Source of the DNA: Rhizobiaceae bacterium
Lineage (GTDB): Bacteria; Pseudomonadota; Alphaproteobacteria; Rhizobiales; Rhizobiaceae
Reading direction: 5' to 3'
Assembly: GCA_016742175.1 (NCBI GenBank)
Contig: JACVCH010000007.1
Span: 62,001 to 126,000, forward strand
DNA: 64,000 nucleotides
Part shown: piece after piece, positions 1-8,782 of the stretch
Position numbering within the stretch: position 1 is the first letter of the stretch
How the letters are laid out: each line of letters begins with the position of its first letter
Translations under genes and position numbers: made by a program
The notes under the pieces: model-generated
The model's input: only the letters and a program-made list of their open reading frames with translations
The model's database searches: none
What the model was told of the DNA's origin: nothing

Positions 1-1029
1 GAGGTCGTCGTCGCGGCGATCGTTCCGTCGCTGCTCTACTATACGGCGCTGTTCATCCAGGCCGACCTCGACGCCGCCCGCCTCGGCATTTCGAGCGTCA
101 AGGAGTCGGATATCCCCGACCGGAAGATCGTGCGCGGCGGCTGGCATTTCATTCTCGGCTTCGCCGTGCTGATCTACGGCCTCTTCGCGCTCAACTGGCA
201 ACCGGAGCGCGCCGCGCTCGTCTCGTGCCTCGTCGTCATCGCGACGTCGCTCGTCTTCGGCTACCAGTCGAAGCGTCCGAGCCTGCGCGAATTGTGGGAG
301 ACGATCCCGCTGACGGGCAAGAACGTCGTTGAGATCATCCTGATTTCGGCCGCGGCCGGCATCGTCATCGGCATTCTCAACGTCACCGGCCTGTCGTTCA
401 ACCTGACCTACGCGCTGGTCCAACTCGGCGGCGGCAACAAGCTCGTGCTGCTCCTGCTTTCGGCGGTGATCTGCATCGTGCTGGGCATGGGCCTGCCGAC
501 GCTGGGCGTCTACGTGCTGCTCGCAGCCCTCGTCGCGCCGGCGCTGATCGAGGTCGGCATCAACCCGATTGCGGCGCATCTGTTCATCCTCTATCTCGGC
601 ATGATGTCGATGATCACGCCGCCGATCGCCATCGCCGCCTTCGCCGCCGCCGGCATCGCCCGCGCGTCCGCGATGGCGACCGGGTTCGCGTCGATGAAGT
701 TCGGCTGGGCCGCCTTCATCATCCCGTTCCTGTTCGTCTATTCGCCGACGCTGATCATGATCGGCGAGCCGGTCGACATCGCCATCGCCATCGTCACCGC
801 GACGCTCGGCGTCTGGCTGATATCGGCGGCGCTCTCCGGCTTCTTCATGACCAGGCTGCCGCCCGTCATGCGGGCCGCTTTCGCCGTGTTCGGCCTCCTG
901 GCGCTGATCCCGGCCGGCGCCTTCCCGGGCGCCGAATACACCGACATCGTCGGCGTGATCGGCGGCGTCTTCGTGATGATCGTCGACTGGCGGCGCTCGC
1001 GTGTTCTCAGCCCACAGGCGGTGTCTTGA
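1..1029 (+). CDS. TRAP transporter fused permease (DctQM type), 3' part
   Basis: The frame is open from the first base, so the gene begins outside the window; 342 codons are visible, ending at TGA 1029. A GTG at 130 is internal. The visible part matches the C-terminal half of fused 4TM+12TM TRAP permeases: it opens with the segment IVPSLLYYTALFIQ typical of that family, then has hydrophobic membrane spans, the LGMGLPTLGVYVLLA stretch and an ITPPIAIAAFAAAGIA motif of the DctM core. These inner-membrane proteins use the sodium gradient to import a substrate delivered by a periplasmic binding protein, usually of the TAXI type, which would lie upstream. The stop overlaps the TTG start of the IclR gene, suggesting one transcript. 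Family is clear; substrate unknown. Confidence 0.88.
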   Translation, partial: EVVVAAIVPSLLYYTALFIQADLDAARLGISSVKESDIPDRKIVRGGWHFILGFAVLIYGLFALNWQPERAALVSCLVVIATSLVFGYQSKRPSLRELWETIPLTGKNVVEIILISAAAGIVIGILNVTGLSFNLTYALVQLGGGNKLVLLLLSAVICIVLGMGLPTLGVYVLLAALVAPALIEVGINPIAAHLFILYLGMMSMITPPIAIAAFAAAGIARASAMATGFASMKFGWAAFIIPFLFVYSPTLIMIGEPVDIAIAIVTATLGVWLISAALSGFFMTRLPPVMRAAFAVFGLLALIPAGAFPGAEYTDIVGVIGGVFVMIVDWRRSRVLSPQAVS

Positions 1030-1814
1030 CGAAACCGGCAGGCAACAGTCTCGAAAAGGTCCTGGCGGTCCTCGAAGTCTTCAGCGAGGACCGGCTGGAA
1101 TGGACGCCGGAGGAACTGATGGAGGAGCTGGGCTACAGCCGGCCCACCCTCTACCGGTATCTCAAGACGCTGAAGGAGGCGGGGCTTCTGACCTCCATGC
1201 CGAACACCGGCTTCACACTCGGCCCGAAAGTGGTCGAGATGGACTATCTGATGCGAAAGTCCGACCGGCTGATCATCAACGGCTCGGCGCATCTTAGGAA
1301 TCTCACATCGAAATACAGTTGTACCGCGCTTCTGGTGCGCTGGTACGGCAACCGGCTGCTCTGCGTCGATTCCGACACGTCGACGAAGAACCCGCTTTCT
1401 TCCTATCCGCGCGGCCGGCCGATGCCGCTGGGGCGCGGGGCGATCGCGCGTTCGATCATGGCCTTCCTGCCGCGCCGGCACTTGGTGCCGCTCGTCGAGC
1501 GGACCATGGACGATTTGCGCGCCGTCGGCCTCGGCAACAGCGTCGAGGACGTGATGGAGCAGTTGAAGAAGGTGCGCAAGGCCGGCGTCAGCGTCGCCTA
1601 TGGCGAGGTGACGCCGGGCGTCGTCGGCATCGCCGCGCCGGTGTTTGATGCGGGGCGCAGCCCGGTCGCGAGCGTCTGCGTGACCATCGCCGGCAATCTC
1701 GTCGACGGCGCGGCGATCGAGCGCATCGCGGCCGATGTGAAGGCGACGGCGCGGATCGTGTCGGAATCGCTGTTGCGCGGCCGGGTTGAAAGTGACGAGA
1801 CCAAATCTCATTGA
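1026..1814 (+). CDS. IclR family transcriptional regulator
   Basis: A 262-residue protein with the IclR layout: N-terminal winged helix (about residues 5-60, SLEKVLAVLEVF followed by the recognition helix around YSRPTLYRYLKTL), then the effector-binding domain (about 75-250, with AYGEVTPGVVGIAAPVFD). Length fits the family (about 250-270). The start chosen is TTG 1026, which overlaps the TGA of the TRAP permease; it gives the usual short N-terminus and no ATG lies before the HTH. IclR proteins commonly control adjacent aromatic or organic-acid catabolism genes, so it probably controls the TRAP gene before it or the amidohydrolase/dehydrogenase/monooxygenase genes after it. A palindrome sits over its stop codon. 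Confidence 0.88.
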   Translation: MTKPAGNSLEKVLAVLEVFSEDRLEWTPEELMEELGYSRPTLYRYLKTLKEAGLLTSMPNTGFTLGPKVVEMDYLMRKSDRLIINGSAHLRNLTSKYSCTALLVRWYGNRLLCVDSDTSTKNPLSSYPRGRPMPLGRGAIARSIMAFLPRRHLVPLVERTMDDLRAVGLGNSVEDVMEQLKKVRKAGVSVAYGEVTPGVVGIAAPVFDAGRSPVASVCVTIAGNLVDGAAIERIAADVKATARIVSESLLRGRVESDETKSH

Positions 1815-1833
1815 ATGAGATTTTTTGTTGACT
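1803..1833 (+). promoter_or_regulatory. Perfect palindrome over the IclR stop codon, then a TTGACT box
   Basis: AAATCTCATT (1803-1812), a single G, then AATGAGATTT (1814-1823) form a perfect 10+10 bp inverted repeat that includes the iclR stop codon and runs into six T residues (1821-1826). TTGACT follows at 1828-1833, 49 bp before the amidohydrolase start. It could be a weak, A/T-rich intrinsic terminator or an operator placed just upstream of a promoter for the next gene. The one-base centre suits a protein-binding palindrome better than an RNA hairpin, and a regulator gene is adjacent; both points are inference. Confidence 0.5.
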
Positions 1834-1881
1834 TGATGGGCGCCGCGAAGGCATCCTCCGGCCATTGCCGAGGGAGGTCCC

Positions 1882-2901
1882 ATGAAGAAGATCGACATTT
1901 TCAACCACATCTGGCCGAAGCCGTTTTTCGATGCGCTGATCGCGCATATCGGCGAGATGACCGACATCACCATGCGCTCCGGCGCCGTGCCGATGATGAC
2001 GGATCTCGACCGCCGCTTCGAGGTCATGGACACGTTCGGCGAGGACTACCAGCAGGTGCTCTCGCTCGCCTCGCCGCCGCTCGAAAAGCTGGCCGGCCCG
2101 CAAAAGGCGCTCGAACTGTCGAAGATCGGCTCGGATTCGATGGCCGAGCTCTGCCAAAAATATCCCGAGCGCTTTCCGGCCTTCGTCGGCACCGCGCCGA
2201 TGAACAATCCCGACGCGCTGGTCGCCGAATGCCGCCGTGCGGTCGAGGATCTGGGCGCCGCCGGCATGCAGATCTTCACCAACATCGCCGGCAACCCGGT
2301 CGACTTGCCGGAATACGAGCCGTTCTTCGAATACATGGCGAAGGCCGGCAAGCCGGTCTGGCTGCACCCGGCGCGCGGCGAGAATTTTTCCGATTACAAG
2401 AACGAGAGCCGGTCGGAATACGAGATCTGGTGGACGTTCGGCTGGCCCTACGAGACGTCGGCCGCGATGGCGCGCATGGTCTTCTCGCGCTTCTTCGACA
2501 AGTTCGAGGGGCTGAAGGTGCTGACCCACCATGCCGGCGGCATGATCCCGTTCTTCGAGGGCCGCGTCGGCCCCGGGTGGGACCAGATGGGCAAGCGCAC
2601 GACCGATCGTGATCTGGCCGAAGTGCGCAAGGCGCTGAAGCGCCCGCATCTCGACTATTTCAAGGAATTCTACGCCGACACGGCTTCGTTCGGCTCGGCG
2701 AAGGCGATCGAGCACGCGATCGAATTCTTCGGCGAGGATCGCGTCATGTTCGCCTCGGATGCGCCGTTCGATCCCGAAGGCGGACCGATGTACATCCGCG
2801 AGACCATCCGCATCCTCGATGAACTCGACATCTCCGACGAGTTGCGCGCCAAGCTCTTCGAGGGCAATGCGCGCAAGTTCCTCGGGCTGGATGCGGCATG
2901 A
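1882..2901 (+). CDS. Amidohydrolase family protein (ACMSD / gamma-resorcylate decarboxylase-like)
   Basis: A 339-residue metal-dependent TIM-barrel hydrolase of the amidohydrolase-2 family, which includes decarboxylases (ACMSD, gamma-resorcylate decarboxylase) and hydrolases. Start ATG 1882 follows a good ribosome site (GAGGGAGG). Expected ligands: His162 in WLHPARG, the H216-H217 pair in LTHHAGGM, and Asp293 in FASDAPFDPEGG. The N-terminal motif reads DIFNHIWP, with Asn8 and His9 instead of the classical His-x-His, a variant I recall from ACMSD-like members. The ATG of the next gene overlaps its stop (ATGA). With an aldehyde dehydrogenase and a flavin monooxygenase downstream it likely acts on an aromatic acid or a ring-cleavage product; the exact reaction cannot be read from sequence. 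Confidence 0.82.
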   Translation: MKKIDIFNHIWPKPFFDALIAHIGEMTDITMRSGAVPMMTDLDRRFEVMDTFGEDYQQVLSLASPPLEKLAGPQKALELSKIGSDSMAELCQKYPERFPAFVGTAPMNNPDALVAECRRAVEDLGAAGMQIFTNIAGNPVDLPEYEPFFEYMAKAGKPVWLHPARGENFSDYKNESRSEYEIWWTFGWPYETSAAMARMVFSRFFDKFEGLKVLTHHAGGMIPFFEGRVGPGWDQMGKRTTDRDLAEVRKALKRPHLDYFKEFYADTASFGSAKAIEHAIEFFGEDRVMFASDAPFDPEGGPMYIRETIRILDELDISDELRAKLFEGNARKFLGLDAA

Positions 2902-4337
2902 CGACCGCGCTCAACTATGTCGGCGGCGAATGGGTCAAGGGCGCGGGCGCGCGCGACAGCCTGAACCCCGCCGATGGCAGCGTGCTTGGCTCTTACGAGC
3001 CGGGCACCAAGGCGCTCGCCGACCAGGCGGCGGCGCTTGCCCGCGAGACCTTCGAGACGACCGGCTGGGCCTCCTCGCCGCGCCTGCGCGCCGCGGTCCT
3101 GTTCGAATTCGCCGACCGGCTGGAAGCGGCGAAGGACGAGATCGCCGATCTGGTCGTCGCCGAGAACGGCAAGCTCAGGCGCGAGGCGCTGGGCGAGACG
3201 ATGGGTGCGATCTCGGAGATCCGCTACTATGCGGGGCTCGCGCGCACCGTGCTCGGCCGCACGCTGGAGACCATGCCCGGCAATTTCTCGATGATGAACC
3301 GCGAGGCGGCGGGCGTCGCCGCGATCATCGTGCCGTGGAACGCGCCGGTGACGCTGCTTGCGCGTTCGCTGGCACCGGCGCTCGCCGCCGGCTGCACGAC
3401 CGTCATCAAGCCCGCACCGCAGACGCCGCTGATCCATGCGCGGATCATGCGCTGCCTTGCCGACTGCCCGTCGCTGCCGAAGGGCGTCGTCAATTCCGTC
3501 AACGAGCAGGGGTCCGAAGTCGGCGAGGCGCTGGTCGCCTCGAGCGACATCGACGTCATCTCCTTCACCGGCTCGAGCGCGACCGGCAAGCGCATCATGG
3601 CGGGTGCCGCGCCGACGCTGAAGCGCCTGTCGCTCGAACTCGGCGGCAAGGCGCCAGCGACGGTGTTCGCCGATGCCGATCTCGACCAGGCGGTGCGCGA
3701 ATTGACCGGCGGTTCTCTGGTGATGGCGGGGCAGATCTGCGTCGCGGCGGCCAGGTTCCTGGTCGAAAAATCAATCGAGAAGGATTTTACCGACCGGATC
3801 AAGGCGGCGTTCTCGGCCGTGAAGGTCGGGCCGGGCGGCGATGCGCAAAGCCAGATGGGATCGCTCATCGACATGGGCAATCGCGAGCGCGTCGCGCGCC
3901 TGATCGAACAGGCCGGCGACGAGGGCGAGATAGTGCTGAAGGGCGGCGTGCCGAACGGGCCGCTGGCGCAGGGCGCGTTCCTGACGCCGACGCTGTTCAA
4001 GATCGACGATCTCGCCTCGCCGCTGGTGCAGGACGAACTCTTCGGTCCGATCGTCTCGATCGAGACCTTCGAGACGGAGGCCGAGGCGGTGAAGAAGGCG
4101 AACGCCACCGAATACGGCCTCGCGGCGAGCGTCTTCACGCGCGATCTCAACCGGGCGATGCGCATGTCGCGCGCCGTTCGCGCCGGCACGGTCTGGCTCA
4201 ACTGCCATGGACGACTTTTCGCCGAAGGCGAGACGGGCGGCTATCGCCAGTCGGGCCTCGGCCGGCTCCACGGCGTCGAGGGGCTGAACGACTTCCTCGA
4301 AACCAAGCATGTCTATCTGGAGGCCGGCGCGATCTGA
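2898..4337 (+). CDS. NAD(P)-dependent aldehyde dehydrogenase
   Basis: A 479-residue aldehyde dehydrogenase of normal length, in a 4-base ATGA overlap with the amidohydrolase and so co-translated. The proton acceptor Glu247 lies in LELGGKAP and the nucleophile Cys281 in GQICVAA; the nucleotide-binding PWNAPVTLLARSLAPALAAG segment and the C-terminal SGLGRLHGVEGL stretch are present. It oxidises an aldehyde to the acid with NAD or NADP in the cytoplasm. Position suggests it handles the semialdehyde made by the preceding decarboxylase-like enzyme or by ring cleavage. It resembles the betaine-aldehyde/hydroxymuconic-semialdehyde branch, but the substrate is not fixed. Confidence 0.9.
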   Translation: MTTALNYVGGEWVKGAGARDSLNPADGSVLGSYEPGTKALADQAAALARETFETTGWASSPRLRAAVLFEFADRLEAAKDEIADLVVAENGKLRREALGETMGAISEIRYYAGLARTVLGRTLETMPGNFSMMNREAAGVAAIIVPWNAPVTLLARSLAPALAAGCTTVIKPAPQTPLIHARIMRCLADCPSLPKGVVNSVNEQGSEVGEALVASSDIDVISFTGSSATGKRIMAGAAPTLKRLSLELGGKAPATVFADADLDQAVRELTGGSLVMAGQICVAAARFLVEKSIEKDFTDRIKAAFSAVKVGPGGDAQSQMGSLIDMGNRERVARLIEQAGDEGEIVLKGGVPNGPLAQGAFLTPTLFKIDDLASPLVQDELFGPIVSIETFETEAEAVKKANATEYGLAASVFTRDLNRAMRMSRAVRAGTVWLNCHGRLFAEGETGGYRQSGLGRLHGVEGLNDFLETKHVYLEAGAI

Positions 4338-4367
4338 TCGCGCCGACCCCATGCAATCAATGAACGG

Positions 4368-5954
4368 ATGACGATGACGGGCGAATTGGAACGGCAGGCG
4401 GATGTGGTGATCGTCGGCGGCGGACCCGTCGGCACGGGGCTGGCGATCGAGCTTGGCCAGCGCGGCATCCGCACGCTCGTCGTCGAGCGGTATCCGACGC
4501 CGCAGCGCGTGCCGAAGGGCCAGAACCTGACCCAGCGCACGATGGAGCATTTCCACTTCTGGGGCGCCGAAAAGGAACTGCGCGCCGCGCGCACCGTGCC
4601 GAAGGAATACGGCATCGGCGGCTTGACCGCCTATGGCACGCTTCTCGGCGACTACCACTATGACTGGCTGCAGCGCGAACTCGTGCGGCCCTATTATTTC
4701 ACCGACAATGAGCGGCTGCCGCAATATGCGACCGAGGACGTGCTGCGGGCGCGGGCGGCGGAAATCCCTGCTATCGAGACGCTCTACGGCTATTCGGGCG
4801 AGGCGATCGAAAAGGATGCGGACGGCGTGACGGTGACCGCCGTGCCGCGCGAGGGCGGTACGCCGGTCAAGGTCCGCGCGCACTATCTCGTCGGCTGCGA
4901 CGGCAGCAAGTCGGCCGTGCGCGACATGGCCGGCATCACGCAGACGCGTTCCGACCATGACAGGCTGATGGTGCTTCTCGTCTTCCGCTCCACCGGTCTG
5001 CACGAACTCCTGAAGCGCTTTCCCGGCAAGTCATTCTACAATGTCCTGCACCCGGACCTGAAAGGCTACTGGCAGTTCTTCGGCCGCGTCGATTTGGGCA
5101 ACACATGGTTCTTCCATGCGCCGGTGCCGGCCGATACGACGAAGGACAATTTCGACTTCACCGCCTATCTGCACCGGGCGGTGGGCGCGGAATTCGACGT
5201 GGAGTTCGAGCATATCGGCTTCTGGGACCTGCGCGTCGCGGTCGCCGACAGCTATCGAAAGGGCCGCGTGTTCATCGCCGGCGATGCCGCGCACAGCCAC
5301 CCGCCCTATGGGGGCTACGGCATCAACACCGGCTTCGAGGACGCGCGGAACCTTGGCTGGAAGTTGGCCGCGACGCTGCAGGGTTGGGGCGGCGAAAATC
5401 TGCTCGACACCTACGACGCCGAGCGCCGGCCCGTCTTCGCTTCCACCGCAAGAGATTTCATCGAAAAGGCGATCGAGAGCGACCGCGCCTTCCTCGAATC
5501 CCATGATCCCGAATGCGACCGGGCGGCCTTCGAGCGCGAATGGACGGCGCGCGGCTCAGGCGCGCGCGACGAGGTCAACGCATTCGAGCCGAACTATCGC
5601 GGCTCGCCGATCGTGGCGGGCGCGGGCGGCGCGACGAATGCCATCGGCGGTCACAGCTTCAAGGCGCGGGCCGGCCATCACCTGGCGCCGCGGCGCCTGT
5701 CGGATGGCGGGAACGTCTATGACCGGCTCGGATCGGGGTTCACGCTTCTGGCGCTCGGCGGCGACGACGGCGTCGACCGTTTTCGCGCGGCGGCGGACGA
5801 AGCGGGAATCCCGCTGGCGATCGTCGCGGACGATGCGGCAGGTGAGACGGCCGATTACGGCGCGCAATACGTGCTGGTGCGGCCCGACCAGTTCGTGGCC
5901 TATGCGGGCGATACGCTCGCGCCCGATCTGCCGGCGCGCGCGACCGGCCGCTGA
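4368..5954 (+). CDS. FAD-dependent aromatic-ring monooxygenase (PheA/TfdB family)
   Basis: A 528-residue class A flavoprotein monooxygenase. The N-terminal dinucleotide fold VVIVGGGPVGTGLAIELG, the DG motif (YLVGCDGSKSAVRD) and the second FAD motif (RVFIAGDAAHSHPPYGGYG) are all present, so it should hydroxylate an aromatic substrate with NAD(P)H and oxygen. The C-terminal 120 residues form the thioredoxin-like lid seen in phenol hydroxylase relatives. ATG 4368 is 30 bases after the dehydrogenase stop; a second in-frame ATG at 4374 is possible. It is the last gene of this operon and ends at a bidirectional terminator. The trio suggests hydroxylation, decarboxylation and aldehyde oxidation of an aromatic compound. 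Confidence 0.85.
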   Translation: MTMTGELERQADVVIVGGGPVGTGLAIELGQRGIRTLVVERYPTPQRVPKGQNLTQRTMEHFHFWGAEKELRAARTVPKEYGIGGLTAYGTLLGDYHYDWLQRELVRPYYFTDNERLPQYATEDVLRARAAEIPAIETLYGYSGEAIEKDADGVTVTAVPREGGTPVKVRAHYLVGCDGSKSAVRDMAGITQTRSDHDRLMVLLVFRSTGLHELLKRFPGKSFYNVLHPDLKGYWQFFGRVDLGNTWFFHAPVPADTTKDNFDFTAYLHRAVGAEFDVEFEHIGFWDLRVAVADSYRKGRVFIAGDAAHSHPPYGGYGINTGFEDARNLGWKLAATLQGWGGENLLDTYDAERRPVFASTARDFIEKAIESDRAFLESHDPECDRAAFEREWTARGSGARDEVNAFEPNYRGSPIVAGAGGATNAIGGHSFKARAGHHLAPRRLSDGGNVYDRLGSGFTLLALGGDDGVDRFRAAADEAGIPLAIVADDAAGETADYGAQYVLVRPDQFVAYAGDTLAPDLPARATGR

Positions 5955-5963
5955 TCCGATCAC

Positions 5964-5997
5964 AAAAAAGGGCGCGGGACCTGCCGGTTCCGCGCCC
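5964..5997 (-). terminator. Bidirectional intrinsic terminator between convergent genes
   Basis: GGGCGCGGGACC (5970-5981) and GGTTCCGCGCCC (5986-5997) pair in a 12-bp stem with one G-T wobble around a TGCC loop. Six A residues at 5964-5969 become the U-tract on the minus strand, making it a strong terminator for the hydantoinase operon; the stem can also stop the plus-strand monooxygenase operon. Confidence 0.85.
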
Positions 5998-6019
5998 CTT
6001 CTCATTTGCATAATGCCCG

Positions 6020-7576
6020 TCAGGCGACCTTGCGCTTCTCGTTGAAGGCGATGTCGCCGACGACGCGCACGCGCACGCGGCGGGCGTCGCCGGGCAGGTA
6101 GGCGATCGGAATATCCTCGGTGTCGAGCGTGGTGATCGTGCCCGGCTGAGCGCCGGCCTCGATCGCGCGCTCGCGCGCCAGCTTCTCGGCCTCGGCGATC
6201 GCCGCATCGCGGGAGAGGCCGGAGAAGACCTGGTCGACCTCGCCGGAGACCTGCGCCATCGCCGCGCCGAGCGCGTTGGCGACGCCGGCATGCTCGACGC
6301 GCAGCACCTCGCTGACGCCTGCGAGCTTCTCGGGGATGAGGAACGAGCCGCCGCCGACCGCGATGAGCTGGACGCCCTCGGCCGATGTCTTCATGCGGTC
6401 GACGCTGTCTTCGACCATCTTCTCGATGCGCTTCAGAAGCACCGAGACGGTCGATGCATTCAGATGCTTCACGCGATCGCGGTCGCCGATCTCGACCAGG
6501 CCGGCGGCGACGGCGACGTCCGTGGTCGTCAGCGTCGAGCCACCGAATACCAGTGCTTCACTGGTGATTCGGTAGCCGACGCTGCGCGGTCCGATCGTGC
6601 CCCGATCGAGATCGATGATGGTGCCGCCGCCCAGCGCCATCGGAAGAAGGTCCGGCATGCGGAAGAGGGTGCGCACGCCGCCCACTTCCACGACATTGTT
6701 CGCCTCGCGCGGGAACCCGCCGACGAGACAGCCGATGTCGCTGGTGGTGCCGCCGACATCGACGACCATGGCTTCCTTGAGGCCGGTCAGGAAGGCCGCG
6801 CCACGCATCGAATTGGTCGGGCCGGAGGCAAAGCTGTAGACCGGGTTGGCGGCCGCGACTTCCGCCAGCACCACGGTGCCGTCGTTCTGCGTCAGGTAGA
6901 AGGGCGCGTGGACGCCCGATTCCTTCAGCGCCTGACCGAAGGCGCCGACCGTGCGCTGGCCGAGCCCTTGGAGGGCGGCGTTGAGGAGCGTGACGTTCTC
7001 GCGTTCCAGAAGCCCGATCCGGCCGAGCGTGTGCGACAGCGTGATGCGCGCGTCGGGCATGACGGAGCGGACGATCTCGGCCGACTCGACCTCGCATTCG
7101 GTGGTCAGCGGCGAGAAGAGCGCCGTGATGCCGATCGACTGGATGCCCGCGTCGCGGATCTGCATCGCCGCCTCGCGCACCGCGTCGCGGTCGAGCGGGA
7201 CGAGAGGACGGCCGTCATATTCGTGGCCGCCCTCGACCATGAAGCTCATCGGCTCGACGGATTCGCGCAGATCGTCCGGCCAGTCCACCATCGGCGGCAG
7301 CGAGGCGCCGGCCGGCATGGCGATGCGGATCGCGGCGACGCGTTCGAGCCGCGCGCGCTCGACGACCGCATTGGTGAAATGCGTCGTGCCGATCATCACC
7401 GCGTCGACCGGCGCGGCGTGGGCCGGCTGGCTCGCCGTGACGTGGCGGATCGCGTCGACGACGCCCTTCATCACGTCCGACGTGGTGGGGAACTTGATGG
7501 CGGAAAGAACGGTCTCGCCGTCGATGAGGACGGCGTCCGTATTGGTGCCGCCGACGTCAATGCCGATACGCTTCAT
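6020..7576 (-). CDS. Hydantoinase/oxoprolinase family protein (HyuA-like)
   Basis: A 518-residue protein with the hydantoinase A / 5-oxoprolinase fold: N-terminal ASKHA phosphate motif RIGIDVGGTNTDAVLIDG, the IGTTHFTNAVVER segment, a second phosphate region (VVDVGGTTSDIG) and the C-terminal ALGAAMAQVSGEVDQVF. Family members open cyclic amides (hydantoins, 5-oxoproline) using ATP. It lacks the HyuB-type partner and, at about 520 residues, is shorter than the roughly 700-residue HyuA proteins; this short form is usual next to DUF917 proteins. Its ATG overlaps the stop of the DUF917 gene by 4 bases, so the two are translated together and probably form one enzyme system. Confidence 0.86.
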   Translation of the reverse strand: MKRIGIDVGGTNTDAVLIDGETVLSAIKFPTTSDVMKGVVDAIRHVTASQPAHAAPVDAVMIGTTHFTNAVVERARLERVAAIRIAMPAGASLPPMVDWPDDLRESVEPMSFMVEGGHEYDGRPLVPLDRDAVREAAMQIRDAGIQSIGITALFSPLTTECEVESAEIVRSVMPDARITLSHTLGRIGLLERENVTLLNAALQGLGQRTVGAFGQALKESGVHAPFYLTQNDGTVVLAEVAAANPVYSFASGPTNSMRGAAFLTGLKEAMVVDVGGTTSDIGCLVGGFPREANNVVEVGGVRTLFRMPDLLPMALGGGTIIDLDRGTIGPRSVGYRITSEALVFGGSTLTTTDVAVAAGLVEIGDRDRVKHLNASTVSVLLKRIEKMVEDSVDRMKTSAEGVQLIAVGGGSFLIPEKLAGVSEVLRVEHAGVANALGAAMAQVSGEVDQVFSGLSRDAAIAEAEKLARERAIEAGAQPGTITTLDTEDIPIAYLPGDARRVRVRVVGDIAFNEKRKVA

Positions 7577-8652
7577 GATGCAAACACCGATTTGAATTCG
7601 AGGTCGTAGCCGAAGGCGCGCGGGCCGACATGTTCGAGGCCCTTCGGCGTCTGCAGGACGGCGGGCGCGGGCAGGGCGACGGCGGTGACGCGCTGGCCGT
7701 AGCGCACGGTTTCCGTGCCGATCGCTTCACCCGACACCGTGTCGAGCAGGCAGATCAGGTCGGGCGTCATGGCGATGGGCTGGCCATCGCGGAAGGCAAC
7801 GGCCCACTCGTTCTGGAACGACAATTCGAAGCTGGCGCCGCGATCGGCGTCGAGGCCCTCGATCTTCGCCGCGCCGCGCAGGAAGCCGCCGGTCGTGGTG
7901 CGGTCGACGTCGGTCACCTTGCCCTTGAAGAGCTCGACGCCGCCTTCGTGCTCCAGCACTGCGGCGACTGGGTCGGCATGGCGGGCGCGGGCGTCGAGGA
8001 CGGCGTGGCCGAGGCTCGTCGCCTTGGTGACGGTGTGGAGGACGCCCCAGTCCTTGACCTCGCGACCGGTGCGCGGCGCCTTGCACGTGGCCGAGGTCGA
8101 GCCGACTTCGGTGCAGACCTTGCGCGAGATGCGCTCCATCCACTTCCAGCTCGCCGCCCTGGCGACGATCGCCTCGTTGTCGCGGCAGTCGACCAGCGTC
8201 AGCGGGTACATCTGGAGGTCGCCGATGGCGAAGGACGTCATCTGCGCTTCGGGGTAGGCGCGGCCCATCGCGTCGGCGTCGACGACCGGAATGTCGAGCA
8301 TCGCGCCGGCGAGGAAGGGCGACAAAGCGTTGCCGCCGCCGATCTCCACGCTCATCACGGCGCGGAACGGCTTGCCGGTATATTCTTCCATCAACGTCAT
8401 GGCGCGGGCGAGATGGGCGGGATCGACGAGGCGTTCCTGGCCGACGAGCGGCGCGCCCATCTTGGAGACGACCGCGACCGCGTCGTTGTCGTCGAGCGCC
8501 AGCGGGTCGATCAGCCGGCATCTCCTGCCGTCACGATAGAGTTTCTTCAGGTTGAGCTGCGCGAGATAGGGGCTGCCGCCGCCGCCGGTTCCCAATATCC
8601 AGGCGCCCACGGCCAGCGGATCGATCTCGTCCGCCTCGAAGTCACGGATCAT
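7573..8652 (-). CDS. DUF917 family protein (S-methyl-thiohydantoin desulfurase-like)
   Basis: A 359-residue DUF917 protein. The family signature WILGTGGGGSPYLAQ is at residues 18-32, followed by the conserved VSKMGAP, EIGGGNAL and DADAMGRAYPEAQM segments. DUF917 proteins are poorly characterised; Pfam names the family after S-methyl-thiohydantoin desulfurase. They are typically encoded beside hydantoinase/oxoprolinase proteins, as here. First gene of the minus-strand operon; its start is 130 bp from the divergent AroM-LuxR gene, and a conserved palindrome lies between them. A role with the hydantoinase in metabolism of a cyclic amide imported by the nearby ABC transporter is inference. Confidence 0.85.
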   Translation of the reverse strand: MIRDFEADEIDPLAVGAWILGTGGGGSPYLAQLNLKKLYRDGRRCRLIDPLALDDNDAVAVVSKMGAPLVGQERLVDPAHLARAMTLMEEYTGKPFRAVMSVEIGGGNALSPFLAGAMLDIPVVDADAMGRAYPEAQMTSFAIGDLQMYPLTLVDCRDNEAIVARAASWKWMERISRKVCTEVGSTSATCKAPRTGREVKDWGVLHTVTKATSLGHAVLDARARHADPVAAVLEHEGGVELFKGKVTDVDRTTTGGFLRGAAKIEGLDADRGASFELSFQNEWAVAFRDGQPIAMTPDLICLLDTVSGEAIGTETVRYGQRVTAVALPAPAVLQTPKGLEHVGPRAFGYDLEFKSVFAS

Positions 8653-8703
8653 GTCTTGCCTCCAAATAATCGGCTAGAAGCTAGCTTCGCGGGCGGGCCG
8701 ACA

Positions 8704-8723
8704 ATATAAGGAACTGCCCCTAG
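8704..8723. promoter_or_regulatory. Putative AroM-LuxR operator, copy 1 (divergent promoter region)
   Basis: ATATAAGGAACTGCCCCTAG lies between the divergent DUF917 and AroM-LuxR genes. It matches the reverse complement of the element at 9792-9811 at 17 of 20 positions. The shared pattern approximates CTAnnGGGAnnTCCCnnTAG, a 20-bp palindrome the size of a LuxR-type box. The site is 52 bp from the DUF917 start and 60 bp from the regulator start. A second, unrelated inverted repeat (TGCTCA-CGAAT-TGAGCA, 8732-8748) lies beside it. Confidence 0.6.
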
Positions 8724-8782
8724 ATTGCGCTTGCTCACGAATTGAGCAGTTCGCAGGCGGCGGACAAGGAGCCTCGCGTCAC

